This document shows, piece by piece, positions 6,365 to 15,276 of a DNA stretch of 17,815 bases; the stretch's first letter is position 1, and the number at the start of each line of letters is the position of its first letter. Origin of the DNA: Actinomyces sp. (GTDB lineage Bacteria > Actinomycetota > Actinomycetes > Actinomycetales > Actinomycetaceae); NCBI GenBank assembly GCA_012837655.1, contig DUQT01000104.1, positions 1-17,815 of the forward strand. Direction: 5' to 3'. A program made the position numbers and the translations under genes. The notes beneath the pieces are model-generated. The model had not been told where the DNA came from. It worked only from the letters and a program-made list of their open reading frames with translations, and made no database searches.

Positions 6365-6744
6365 GTATCAATGATACTACTAGCGTCTAGGTCCGGGTGA
6401 TGCCGAGGTATGTCATGATATCCAGATTTGTCGCGCATCCGTACGTGGTAGATCTTTCCGTCTTTTTCTATGGTGCCCGATAGCGGAATAAGAATTCTCG
6501 GAGTGGCTTTGTAGTGTTTCCTCGCATATGAGTATCGTAATTCGCAAATAACGCCATTTACATTCTTACGTAAATGTCTCCATGAAGCTTTGCCGGCATA
6601 TTCGATATCAGGGTGATCTCGAGTCTGCTCAACTGCGTATATAACATCTTCGAGCGTTCAAGGTTTAGGAAACTCCGTGTTGATACTTTTCGCCAACTCA
6701 TCGATTGGGCTCATTCCATAGGCGTGCCCACCTGTTCCGTTCAT
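6361..6744 (-). pseudogene. Toxin-like C-terminal domain broken by an in-frame stop
   Basis: Reading the minus strand from the ATG at 6744 gives 28 residues (MNGTGGHAYGMSPIDELAKS, then 8 more), a TGA at 6658-6660, and 98 more open residues to a TGA at 6361-6363. The part after the stop is coding-like (EQTRDHPDIEYAGKASW, GVICELRYSYARKHYK, KDGKIYHVRMRDKSG) and overlaps the immunity-like ATG. A CGA-to-TGA change would explain the stop. There is a TAA five codons before the ATG, and the neighbouring frame looks like the true upstream part, so a frameshift is also likely. Basic, small and followed by an acidic coupled gene, it resembles a polymorphic toxin C-terminus; I cannot name the toxin family. 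Confidence 0.55.
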
Positions 6745-7070
6745 GCCGTAAAACCTTTAGACAGAACTCTTCTGTAATGGTCAGCTTGCGCGATTCGTTT
6801 TTAGGTATAACTGTCCCTTTAAGTGCGTTTGCGGTCCGAGTAGGGGGGGCCAAAAAGTCGAGAGCGTCTTTGCGTCCTGGTTTGTTTCCACCCCATGACG
6901 GGCCCGTATTCACCGTGGTCGGAAACCAGGACGATTTCGCGGTAGTCGATTGCACGTGCGTTGGCTGCGTAGTGCCCGCAACATCCCCAAGAGCCGCGTG
7001 AGCCCGTTCAAGCAGGTCTTGATCAATGACCTGTTAACGCTCCATACCCGGTGGTAATGGCGTACTAAAC
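6745..7070 (-). pseudogene. Possible decayed upstream part of the toxin-like gene, several frames
   Basis: Coding-like blocks occur on the minus strand in different frames, in this order: YAITTGYGALTG, then QVIDQDLLERAHAALGDVAG, then HYAANARAIDYREIVLVSDH, then GNKPGRKDALDFLAPP continuing to LTITEEFCLKVL. Joining them needs three or more frameshifts before the block at 6744. This suggests a long-decayed gene, but no block is a recognised domain. A plus-strand frame at 6705-7001 is also open and cannot be fully excluded. Confidence 0.3.
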
Positions 7071-7368
7071 ACTCACAACCGGAATGAATATGTACCAAGT
7101 CCGCAATCTAGATCTCTTGGGGGATCCACGCCGCACGGCGCGCAGTTCCCCGTCACCAGGCTTCCAAATAAAGACTTTGAGGCACATGCACGCCCGACTT
7201 GCACATTTTGGTCGGTGCGCTGAAATTTTTCCGTATTGTTCCAACCTGCTCCCGTGGGAAATTCTGTGTTGTAAAGTGTGGCCTAAGCGTTGCGCGAAGA
7301 TGAGCAAAACCCGTTGATTCAATCAGCATTGATCGAATGGTGGTGGGTAAAGGAGCCCTCCAGCTCAA
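7071..7368. other. Gap before the glycosidase gene
   Basis: I find no supportable gene. Open frames on both strands are short and carry no recognisable motif. Close to the glycosidase start are the perfect 11-base palindrome TGATTCAATCA (within 7314-7326) and a near-palindrome CATTGATCGAATG just after it, a possible operator. AAAGGAG (7349-7355) is the likely ribosome binding site for the next gene. Confidence 0.35.
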
Positions 7369-10300
7369 GTGCGACGAAAACCCATGCGATCCGTAAACGA
7401 TACGAGAGCCAAAATGAAGAATCCCTTGCCTGGTCGACTATCACTGGTGACAAAAAGCGCGTCGGTGTTGGCCATAGCCGCCCTTGTAGGAGCCGGAACC
7501 CAACCGGCATTTGCAGCACAAAGCGCGCCGGCAATACAGGCACCACCCACAACGCAGTCAGCACCCGCCCAACAAGCAACGGCCCATCCAACACCGGCTC
7601 AACCAGCAACCGCGCAGCAGCTCAACGCAGCCCACCCCGCGTTCGGGCCGGTCGTTGCAGCACCCCAAGAAACTCCAAGCGGTCCAACGCTAACTCAGCC
7701 CACGTCCAATCCGATCACGTTCCCGGGCGCCAAAATCGGTGCACCTTCGGTATCGATCGACGGCTCCACCGCGACCCTTAGCAATAACGCCCTCGAACTG
7801 ACTTTGAATACTGAAAACGGCGTTGCGATCACTGAAATCGTAAACAACCTGACCGGGAACACCGTGCCGTTCACCGCCGACCAACTGTTCGCATTCAAGA
7901 TCAGCGGGCAAAATTATGACCTCAGTTCATTCGAAGTCGAGGGCGACCTAGGCGAAGTTGAGATCACCCCAACTGAAGAGGACACGGGACGGTTCGCTGA
8001 CGATTACTCCGGGAAAGCGGTTGCCGCCAAGTTCACGCCCAAAGCAGATGCCCCCGCGGTCCTACAGAATCTGAAGATTACCTACATCGCTGAACTCCTC
8101 GACGGCAGCAACTACGTGCGCCACGCCCTCGTATTCGAAAATACTGGAACGGCCCCAATAGATATCACTGATTTGTTCATGGTGAATTCCGCGCAGGTTG
8201 AAGGCCGCGTGGAAGGCGTGGACGATGGATCCCCAATCGTCTTGGGCAAGGACGGTGTGGAAACCGCGTGGATAGGCGCCGAAAATCCGCTCGCAAAAGT
8301 CAGTGTCGAGGGCGGAATTGCGGTGTCTCGTTTGCCAAGAGCTAACGACCTCGTCAAGGATTCTCCGTGGGAGGTCGCCACAACGATCGGTGTCGCGCCG
8401 GAATCGCAGATGCGTCGCGCGTTCTCCTACTATGTCGAACGTGAACGCATGCGCGCACGCCGCACCTTCCTGCACTTCCAAAGCTGGTTCGATCTGAAGC
8501 CGGGCGGCGCAAAACTAACAATTGACCACAAGGAGATGCTGAAGGCTGAAGAGCTCTTCTTCTCGCAGATGAATGAACGCGACGCAGCTGTCGATTCGTA
8601 CTGGGTGGACGATGGCTGGGATTACCTGCGTGATCCTCGGCAGGACGAGTCTGGCCTGAATGTGTGGCAGTTCGACCCGGTGGAATTTCCGAACGGGTTT
8701 GAAGAAGACCTTGCCGTTATGGAAGAACAGGGCGCAAAACTATCCATTTGGATGAGCCCGTTTGGGGGATACGGCGTGAGCTCATCCATCCGCCGCGATA
8801 TCGGAAACGACAAGATTCGAAACGCGGATCCATCCGAACATCCCTGGACCGATCCGGGCAAGGTCATGCGCCTATCAGACCCGAAGTATTTCGATTACTT
8901 CCGCGACCGCGTCCTCACGATGATTGACAGCGGCGTGCACGGATTCAAGTTCGACGGCATCGCACACGGAAGCCTCTTCATTTCAGGTGCGGACCCAAGT
9001 CTTATCGCGGATTATGAGGCACTGTTTGAACTCACAGAACAGATGCGCGAACACGAAAAGGACGTGTGGGGCAACGCGACCGTGGGCACGTGGGGTTCGC
9101 CCTACTGGTTCTGGTACGTCGACTCGATCTACCGCGACGGAAATGACGCCGGACAGGCCGGTCAGGGCAATTCCCAAGAAAAGTACGTGACATATCGCGA
9201 CGATCAAGTCCACCAAAACATGATCGTTGAAAGCCCACTGGTTCCGCTGAACTCCGTCATGAACCACGGTGTGATCCTTTCCGACCGCACCGATGGGCAA
9301 ATCCCAAACCAGCCGCACGACTTCAGCGTGCCCGCGGTGCGGCAAGCGTTTGCAAATGACCTGAAGAACTTCTTCTCAATGGGCATCGGACTGCAAGAAC
9401 TGTACTTGCGTAACACGTTCTTCGATCCCGAGGTCATCGGGGAAGAAAACGCCAACTGGGCGTGGGACACCATCGCGATGAATGCGAAGTGGGCCCGCGA
9501 CAATGTGGAGCTACTAACCGACACGCACTGGGTCGGCGGTGATCCAGCCAGCGGCGAAGTTTACGGCACTGCAGCGTGGCACAACCCTGGCGAAACCACG
9601 AACGATGCGCAGGCCATGATCGCGCTACGAAATCCAAGTTCGAGGCCGGCATTCATCGCCTTGGACGCAGTCAAGGCTTTGGAAGTCCCCGCCGGTGAAG
9701 CGCAGCGCTTTCAGTTCCCTGAACGCGACGGCATGGCTGACACCTGGGTGAGCAGCGAAAATGAACCTTATTACGTCAAGCTTGACCCGTTCCAGGTCCT
9801 TCTATTCGAGGGTGTGCCCACGGATAAGGAGCCAAGCGCATCGGAAGAACCAGACCCCAGTTTGCTTGAAATCCCGCGCAACGATTGGACTTTCGAGGCC
9901 AGCTCCGAGCAGACAACTGGCACCGAACTAGACCCGATCGAAAACCTCTTTGACGGTGATGCCAGCACGATTTGGCACACCCAGTGGGACCCAACCGTGG
10001 ACCGGTTCCCGCACACGGTCACCGTCGATATGGGACGCGTGAATGAGGTCCACCGACTCGGGTACCTCCCTCGCCAGAACCAAAACGTGACGAACGGCGA
10101 TATTCGTGGATACAAGCTAGAGGTCTCAACGGACGGCACCGAATGGGAAACCATTGTTGACGCCGGTGAGTTCGAAGGTGACAAGAGCGAAAAATCCATC
10201 GACATTCCCGAGGGAAAGCGCTCCTTCCGATTCTTCCGTTTGACAGCAACGTCCTCGCAGAATGGAAACCAGTTCGCCGGAGGTGCGGAGCTGCGCGCAT

Positions 10301-11460
10301 ACGGCGTCCAAGGCAAGAGCGAGTGGATTGACCGAACCGAGTGGATCTGCACGGCCTCGGACTTTGAAGAAACTGGCGAACAACACGGCCAATCCGGCCA
10401 CGCGAAACACGCGTGCGACGGAAAGATTTCGACGCAGTGGCATTCACAATACAACCCGACGATCGCGCCGATGCCGCACTGGTTGCAGGTCGACATGCGC
10501 GTCATGACGAACGTCGAGGCCGTAAGGTACACGCCGCGTCAGGACGTGTATCCGGCAAACGGGATTATCGGGAAGTACACGCTGCAGTATTCCACTGACG
10601 GCGAGACCTGGACCGACGCCGTCGAAGGCGAATTCACAGACGGACGACCCGCAGTGATCGAGGTTCCCGAAACCGTTCAGGCGCGTTTCCTAAGGTTGAA
10701 TGCGCTCAGCGCGCAAAACGGCGCACAATACGCAGGCGTCGCAGAGTTCGACGTCAAAGGCGAACCAGTCCTAATCACACCGATTGCGCCCGAATTCATT
10801 GACGAGGACGGGGCTGAGAACGACGCATACGTCATTCCGCAACAGGACGGTGTCATCTACCTGATCAACGGCAATGCGGTGGAAGCTGGAACGCACAAGC
10901 TAGCTCCGGGACAAACTGCAGTGCAGATCAGTGCGACCGCGGCGGACGGTTGGACGCTCGAAGAGGGCAACTGGATGTGGGAGCACACGTTCGATTCGAC
11001 GTCCACTCCGGAAGAAACAGAATCTGAGGTCACTGAAGAAGAAACTGAGTCTGAGCCTACGGAATCAGAATCTTCTGAGGTGACGGAGCCCGAAACCACG
11101 GGAGAAGCAACCGAGTCAGAGACTGCGGGTGAAGTCGCTGAACCGGAGACAACTGTGGAAGAAACGGAATCTGGCGCCACCGAGGAAGAATCTGGAACCG
11201 AACAGACCGAACCTTCCGATGAAGCGGAAACCACCGAGGAAACGACAGTTGATTCGCAGGAACCCACCGAAGAGTCCACGAGTGACTCAGCTGATCCAAC
11301 CGATACCAGCACGCCCTCAACAAGTATGAAAACCGAGACGGGGAAGCCAGGCGGTTTGGCGAAAACTGGAGTCCAGGTAGTTTCGCTCGGCTTGCTGGCC
11401 CTAGCACTGATGTTTGGCGGCGGCGTGATGGTTGCCCGTCGAAACCGACACAGCGCATGA
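7369..11460 (+). CDS. Secreted, cell-wall-anchored alpha-glycosidase (GH36/GH31-like, clan GH-D type) with two F5/8C domains
   Basis: This 1363-residue surface enzyme has a signal peptide (about 16-50, ending AFA), an Ala/Gln/Pro-rich linker, and a beta-sandwich then TIM-barrel catalytic region (about 125-815). Next come two discoidin-type F5/8C sugar-binding domains (about 836-980 and 990-1131; hallmarks FDGDASTIWHTQW and CDGKISTQWHSQ), a small module (about 1133-1207), an acidic Ser/Thr/Glu stalk (1210-1327), LAKTG (1330-1334), a membrane helix and a basic tail. WVDDGWD (412-418), KFDG (527-530, possible nucleophile D529) and YVDSIYRDGND (583-593, possible acid/base) resemble uncharacterised alpha-galactosidase-like proteins. 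Substrate is unknown; host or mucin glycans are plausible. The GTG start lies 13 bases after AAAGGAG; ATGs at 7384 and 7414 are alternatives. Confidence 0.85.
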   Translation: MRRKPMRSVNDTRAKMKNPLPGRLSLVTKSASVLAIAALVGAGTQPAFAAQSAPAIQAPPTTQSAPAQQATAHPTPAQPATAQQLNAAHPAFGPVVAAPQETPSGPTLTQPTSNPITFPGAKIGAPSVSIDGSTATLSNNALELTLNTENGVAITEIVNNLTGNTVPFTADQLFAFKISGQNYDLSSFEVEGDLGEVEITPTEEDTGRFADDYSGKAVAAKFTPKADAPAVLQNLKITYIAELLDGSNYVRHALVFENTGTAPIDITDLFMVNSAQVEGRVEGVDDGSPIVLGKDGVETAWIGAENPLAKVSVEGGIAVSRLPRANDLVKDSPWEVATTIGVAPESQMRRAFSYYVERERMRARRTFLHFQSWFDLKPGGAKLTIDHKEMLKAEELFFSQMNERDAAVDSYWVDDGWDYLRDPRQDESGLNVWQFDPVEFPNGFEEDLAVMEEQGAKLSIWMSPFGGYGVSSSIRRDIGNDKIRNADPSEHPWTDPGKVMRLSDPKYFDYFRDRVLTMIDSGVHGFKFDGIAHGSLFISGADPSLIADYEALFELTEQMREHEKDVWGNATVGTWGSPYWFWYVDSIYRDGNDAGQAGQGNSQEKYVTYRDDQVHQNMIVESPLVPLNSVMNHGVILSDRTDGQIPNQPHDFSVPAVRQAFANDLKNFFSMGIGLQELYLRNTFFDPEVIGEENANWAWDTIAMNAKWARDNVELLTDTHWVGGDPASGEVYGTAAWHNPGETTNDAQAMIALRNPSSRPAFIALDAVKALEVPAGEAQRFQFPERDGMADTWVSSENEPYYVKLDPFQVLLFEGVPTDKEPSASEEPDPSLLEIPRNDWTFEASSEQTTGTELDPIENLFDGDASTIWHTQWDPTVDRFPHTVTVDMGRVNEVHRLGYLPRQNQNVTNGDIRGYKLEVSTDGTEWETIVDAGEFEGDKSEKSIDIPEGKRSFRFFRLTATSSQNGNQFAGGAELRAYGVQGKSEWIDRTEWICTASDFEETGEQHGQSGHAKHACDGKISTQWHSQYNPTIAPMPHWLQVDMRVMTNVEAVRYTPRQDVYPANGIIGKYTLQYSTDGETWTDAVEGEFTDGRPAVIEVPETVQARFLRLNALSAQNGAQYAGVAEFDVKGEPVLITPIAPEFIDEDGAENDAYVIPQQDGVIYLINGNAVEAGTHKLAPGQTAVQISATAADGWTLEEGNWMWEHTFDSTSTPEETESEVTEEETESEPTESESSEVTEPETTGEATESETAGEVAEPETTVEETESGATEEESGTEQTEPSDEAETTEETTVDSQEPTEESTSDSADPTDTSTPSTSMKTETGKPGGLAKTGVQVVSLGLLALALMFGGGVMVARRNRHSA

Positions 11461-11516
11461 GGGGACTGCCCTGTAACTGGTAGTAATCGGTAGATTCCGT
11501 CGAAATCTATCCATGC

Positions 11517-11564
11517 AAAACCCCCGGAAGTTTGAGCCGAGGACCTCGGCCCTACTTCCGGGGG
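11517..11564. terminator. Bidirectional terminator shared by the two convergent surface-protein genes
   Basis: CCCCCGGAAGT (11521-11531) pairs perfectly with ACTTCCGGGGG (11554-11564). An inner stem, GCCGAGG (11536-11542) with CCTCGGC (11544-11550), extends it. AAAA at 11517-11520 becomes TTTT after the hairpin on the minus strand, so it is strongest for the nucleotidase gene. On the plus strand the T-run is missing. A smaller hairpin, TAGATT (11491-11496) with AATCTA (11504-11509), precedes it. Confidence 0.8.
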
Positions 11565-11630
11565 TAGTGCTATCTAGATGTTATCCAGGTGGAAAGCTAT
11601 CTATGCAGAAGACAGCTAGTCACCACTTGC

Positions 11631-13886
11631 CTAGCTAACGCGACGGTAGTTGACTGCAACAGCAGCCGTGCCAGCCATCAGCAGAAGCATGCCAAGCAGT
11701 GCAAGACCCATCGTGTTCACGCCAGTCTTGGCAAGTGAGCCGCCAGACTGAGTCGGCTTGTCAACCGATGAACCCGGCTGGGTCGGCTTGTCGACCGAGG
11801 AACCATCGGTGTCATCCGGGTTGCTAGGTGCCGGCTCAGTCGGCTCATCCTCGGACACAACCGTAAGTGGCAGTTCGTACTCGTAGTCGCCAGCCACTAA
11901 AGTGAACAGGTGAACGCCAGCCTTGAGTCCCGCAGGAACCGTAAAGGTAATCGATGCCTGACCAGTCTCAGGTAGCATCGGCGTAACGGTGTTATCCACG
12001 TCCGCGGAGCCAAGCTCGTTACCATCTGCGTCCAGAAGCGAAACCGTTGCAGGCTTCTCCTCATCAGCGGTCATGGAAAGTGACGCAAGGTCGATCGTCA
12101 CTTCAGCACCCGGCGTGAGCTTTGGCAGTGCACCAACACCGATGCCGCGCTGTTGGTAGCTCACGTTCCAACCCGGGTTTGCCGCTAGGAAGGCGTTGAA
12201 CGCCGCGAGGTCCTTGTAACCAAGGTTCCTGAAGTTCTGACCCTCCGACAAAGCGGTGAAATCATCGCCACCGTTTAGCAGGAACGTTCCGCCAATAACC
12301 GTGTATAGGGTGTCCTCGTCGTTCGGGTCCAGGTATTCGCCGTGAATCTTCACGCTAGTTACCTTCGAACCAATCGGTGCTTCAGGATCGTAGGTGTAGG
12401 AAATCGAATCAGATAGTCCAAGTTGGAGGACGGGACGGGAGGCCTCTGGTCCCTTCCACTGTTGCTCTAGCAGCTGGAACACCTGCTTGGAGGTCAGATC
12501 AACGGTTCCGACGTCTCCATCAAACGGCTGCGTCGTCTGGGATTCGCCGCGCGTAATCACACCGTCAGCGTTCGGATCGAGGTCTGCTCTTACGCCACCG
12601 GAGTTAATGATGCCAAAGTCTGCACCAAAGTCATTCATCTTCGAGAACTCGTAGAAGCCCTGAGCGATCAGGTTTCCAGCAGAGGATTCCGTACCACGGT
12701 TTTCATTCGCAGACTCGGTGGCATCGAATCCGAAGTTAGTGCCGCGGCGAGCTTTCCCGTTGATCGTTCCGATCTGCTCTTTTCCAAGCTCGTCCGCAAG
12801 TGCCTTGTATTTCTCGTACAATTGCGCAAAATTCAACGCGTGGCAAGCTTCCGGATTCTTGTCATAGTTGAATACCGGGAGGTTTTTAGCTTCGGACGAT
12901 ACGACATTGCCGTCTGCGTCCACGTTGAGGTCGATTACGCCAAGCAGGTTGCCAAAGCTTCCGGGCTGGATCACAGGCGCTCCGGAGGCAGTCTGACCAA
13001 TGTACTCGACGTGGGAGTGACCCGCTACAACAGCGTCAACATTTGCGCCGACCTGGGATGCAATAGTGTGATCCTCGTGAATCAGGGCCACAACAATGTC
13101 GGCCTCGCCGTTTTCTTCGTTGCCATCCTTCAGCTGAGCGGCAACACGGTCAACGGCCGCAACAGGATCGGTAATCGTCAGGCCTTCAATGCCTGCTTTG
13201 TCAACCAAGGTGGGCAGGTCTTCAGCAACGGCGCCAACAAAGGCGACATTAAGACCGTTGTCGGCTTCGATCAAATGGTATTCAGAGATCGAATCGTCGA
13301 GACCTTCAACGTTTGCGAGTACGTAGGGGAAGTCTGAAGTCTCCTGCAAGCGACCTACGAGGTCGTCTTGGCCACGGTCAAACTCGTGGTTACCAACGTT
13401 TGATACGTCAAGGCCGGCATAATTTAGCATCTCAATGGTTGGCATGTCGTTAGCGACAGCGGAGATATAGGCGGAACCGCCGACGTTGTCTCCATTCGAC
13501 GCAAAGAAGACATTACCAAAATTCTGGCTGGTGATTCCGTCGGCCTGACACACCATGTTCGGGATTTGAGCCAGGTAACCGTGGAAGTCGCTGAAGGTGA
13601 CGACTGTGATCGTCGACCCGTCTGCATCCATTCCATCGGCTTCGTCGGCCTGCGAAGTCTCTTCGTCAGCCACTGATTCTTCAGTTTCGGTTGAACCCGT
13701 TTCTTCAGTGGCTGTTGTTTCGTTTTCTGATTCTTCAGTTGCCGGAGTTTCAGCCACTGTCGCTTCGGTCGCCTGTTCTGTAGCTGGCGCCTCAGCATCC
13801 TGCGCGACCGCGGGGAGAGCAAAGCCAGCGGCAACGAGTGCAGTGCCAGCCAGCACTGTTACCGGGCGCAAAATGGAACCCTTCAT
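11631..13886 (-). CDS. Cell-wall-anchored 5'-nucleotidase / 2',3'-cyclic phosphodiesterase (UshA type)
   Basis: This exported metallophosphatase would release phosphate and nucleoside from extracellular nucleotides. Seen: signal peptide 1-28 (ending AVA); acidic Glu/Thr linker (29-90); calcineurin-like metal site with SDFHG (99-103), NGDNVGGSAY (131-140), GNHEFD (165-170), LIHEDH (268-273) and GHSH (289-292); and a C-terminal nucleotidase domain with INSGGVRAD (427-435) and a TFLLNGGDDF region (534-543). Then come a beta domain, an imperfect repeat of SSVDKPTQ, and LAKTG (718-722) with helix and basic tail. All metal ligands appear intact. At 751 aa it is longer than the usual 550-650 because of linkers. 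AAAGGAAC lies about 8 bases before the ATG. It converges on the glycosidase gene and shares its sorting signal. Confidence 0.92.
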   Translation of the reverse strand: MKGSILRPVTVLAGTALVAAGFALPAVAQDAEAPATEQATEATVAETPATEESENETTATEETGSTETEESVADEETSQADEADGMDADGSTITVVTFSDFHGYLAQIPNMVCQADGITSQNFGNVFFASNGDNVGGSAYISAVANDMPTIEMLNYAGLDVSNVGNHEFDRGQDDLVGRLQETSDFPYVLANVEGLDDSISEYHLIEADNGLNVAFVGAVAEDLPTLVDKAGIEGLTITDPVAAVDRVAAQLKDGNEENGEADIVVALIHEDHTIASQVGANVDAVVAGHSHVEYIGQTASGAPVIQPGSFGNLLGVIDLNVDADGNVVSSEAKNLPVFNYDKNPEACHALNFAQLYEKYKALADELGKEQIGTINGKARRGTNFGFDATESANENRGTESSAGNLIAQGFYEFSKMNDFGADFGIINSGGVRADLDPNADGVITRGESQTTQPFDGDVGTVDLTSKQVFQLLEQQWKGPEASRPVLQLGLSDSISYTYDPEAPIGSKVTSVKIHGEYLDPNDEDTLYTVIGGTFLLNGGDDFTALSEGQNFRNLGYKDLAAFNAFLAANPGWNVSYQQRGIGVGALPKLTPGAEVTIDLASLSMTADEEKPATVSLLDADGNELGSADVDNTVTPMLPETGQASITFTVPAGLKAGVHLFTLVAGDYEYELPLTVVSEDEPTEPAPSNPDDTDGSSVDKPTQPGSSVDKPTQSGGSLAKTGVNTMGLALLGMLLLMAGTAAVAVNYRRVS

Positions 13887-13916
13887 TAGGTGCCGTTCCT
13901 TTCAAGCAGATTTATC

Positions 13917-13930
13917 GCCTAGTCCTAGGC
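13917..13930. promoter_or_regulatory. Perfect 14-bp dyad upstream of the nucleotidase gene
   Basis: GCCTAG (13917-13922) and CTAGGC (13925-13930) are perfect inverted repeats around TC, about 30 bases before the ATG at 13886. This is a plausible operator position. I could not place -10 and -35 boxes with confidence. The 133-base gap up to the transporter gene holds no other gene and no clear terminator. Confidence 0.45.
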
Positions 13931-14019
13931 CGATTGGAAGGTAACACCCCGAAGTGAATTTCAAGCAAACTTTAAGAGAAATGGTGTACAAGACCGAAAA
14001 ATGAACGGCCCATTGTGCT

Positions 14020-15252
14020 TTAGAACAGCAGATATTCGAGGGCGATCCCGCCGATCGCTGAGATTACAACCACCATCCACGGCGCCAACTTCCACTGGGT
14101 GAGCAGCAGGAAACCTACTAGCGCAAGCACAAACGGGCCCGCTCCCGTGATCGCAGTTGTGAACACCGGGTCATACAGTGCAGCAAGCAGGATTCCGACA
14201 ACTGCTGCGTTTGCGCCACTCATCAACGAGTACGCTCGCGGATGCTCACGCACGGAATTCCAAAACGGAAGAATGCCAATCAGCAGCAAGAAGCCAGGCA
14301 AGAAAATCGCTATCAAACCCACGGTTGCGCCTATTACACCACCGGAACCGGCCGAAGAAACCGCACCCAGATACGCCGCGAAAGTAAACAGTGGACCGGG
14401 TACCGCCTGAGCTGCACCGTATCCGGCCAAGAACTGCTCATTGCTCAACCATCCAACGTCTACAGTCCCTGCCTGCAGTAGTGGCAACACGACGTGTCCA
14501 CCACCAAATACCAGCGCCCCCGAACGATAGAAGGAAGAAAAGACGGCCGCATTGCCTGACTCGTTGAAGCTCGCTAACAGTGGAGCAACCACCAAAATCA
14601 CCGCAAACAGCACCAGACTGATGACACCAACCGTGCGTGACACAGGGAACTTCAACGCGGGAGAATCGTCCTCAACATCGGACCTCCTAATTAGAAGCCC
14701 AGCCAACGCGCCCAAAACGATCGCGATTACCTGGCCGCCAACCCCGGCCCACAGCAGAGTAAGAGCTGCGGCTCCCACTGCAATCGTGGCCCTGTGCCGA
14801 TCCGGCGCCAACTTCTTTCCCAATCCCCAGACAGCTTGCGCAACAATAGCTACCGCTACGATTTTCAGACCCGCAATAACGCCCTCGCCAATCGGACCCG
14901 TGAAAAACGAGGCGCCGTACGCAAACAAAACCAGCGCAATCGCGGACGGTAGCGTAAACGCCACGAACGCCGCCAACGCGCCCATGAAACCCGCGCGATA
15001 CAGGCCCATCCCAAATCCGATTTGCGAGGACGCTGGGCCGGGTAAGAACTGTCCAATTGCAACCAGGTCCGCGTACTGGCGGTCGGATATCCATTTGCGG
15101 CGCTGGACTAACTCGTCGCGGAAATAGCCTAGGTGCGCTACTGGGCCGCCAAACGACGTGACGCCGAGCTTCGCGAAAACGCGGAAAACTTCGCCAACGG
15201 AACCCCTGCCGGCGCCTTCCGTGGCCGCTGGTTGTTCAACTGAGTTCGCCAT
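14020..15252 (-). CDS. Chromate transporter, long-chain two-domain CHR family (ChrA-like)
   Basis: This inner-membrane protein belongs to the CHR family, which exports chromate by ion antiport in characterised members. Both halves carry the family signature. In the first it is FGG (34-36) in VTSFGGPVAHLGYF, then PGPASSQIGFGMG (71-83). In the second it is LVFGGGHVVLP (247-257), then PGPLFTFAAYLG (285-296). About ten to twelve hydrophobic segments are visible, and 410 aa is the normal length for the long form. No chrB regulator is nearby, so chromate resistance itself is not shown; many such homologues have untested substrates. AGGGAGC precedes the ATG at about 5 bases. The next gene downstream is the nucleotidase, 133 bases away. 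Confidence 0.9.
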   Translation of the reverse strand: MANSVEQPAATEGAGRGSVGEVFRVFAKLGVTSFGGPVAHLGYFRDELVQRRKWISDRQYADLVAIGQFLPGPASSQIGFGMGLYRAGFMGALAAFVAFTLPSAIALVLFAYGASFFTGPIGEGVIAGLKIVAVAIVAQAVWGLGKKLAPDRHRATIAVGAAALTLLWAGVGGQVIAIVLGALAGLLIRRSDVEDDSPALKFPVSRTVGVISLVLFAVILVVAPLLASFNESGNAAVFSSFYRSGALVFGGGHVVLPLLQAGTVDVGWLSNEQFLAGYGAAQAVPGPLFTFAAYLGAVSSAGSGGVIGATVGLIAIFLPGFLLLIGILPFWNSVREHPRAYSLMSGANAAVVGILLAALYDPVFTTAITGAGPFVLALVGFLLLTQWKLAPWMVVVISAIGGIALEYLLF

Positions 15253-15276
15253 GAAGCTCCCTATCTGTAAGCCTTT

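Noticed and set aside
6658..6660. TGA read as selenocysteine in the toxin-like frame
   Set aside because: No hairpin suited to a selenocysteine signal stands out, and the frame also needs a frameshift upstream, so decay is simpler.
6705..7001. Plus-strand 98-codon open frame
   Set aside because: No ribosome binding site or recognisable motif, and it lies opposite the decayed minus-strand blocks; kept only as an uncertainty.
5748..7070. Integrated mobile element using tRNA-Ala as attachment site
   Set aside because: No integrase and no second copy of the tRNA 3' end are visible in the window; only the position beside the tRNA suggests it.
9771..10532. Minus-strand open frame of 253 codons inside the glycosidase gene
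   Set aside because: It is antisense to the first F5/8C domain, is rich in Ser/Cys/Arg, and has no recognisable motif.
12822..13337. Plus-strand open frame of 171 codons inside the nucleotidase gene
   Set aside because: It is antisense to the conserved metallophosphatase domain, and the nucleotidase motifs fix the real frame.
13931..13985. PhoP-type box upstream of the nucleotidase
   Set aside because: I looked for spaced GTTCA-like direct repeats and found only weak, irregular matches.
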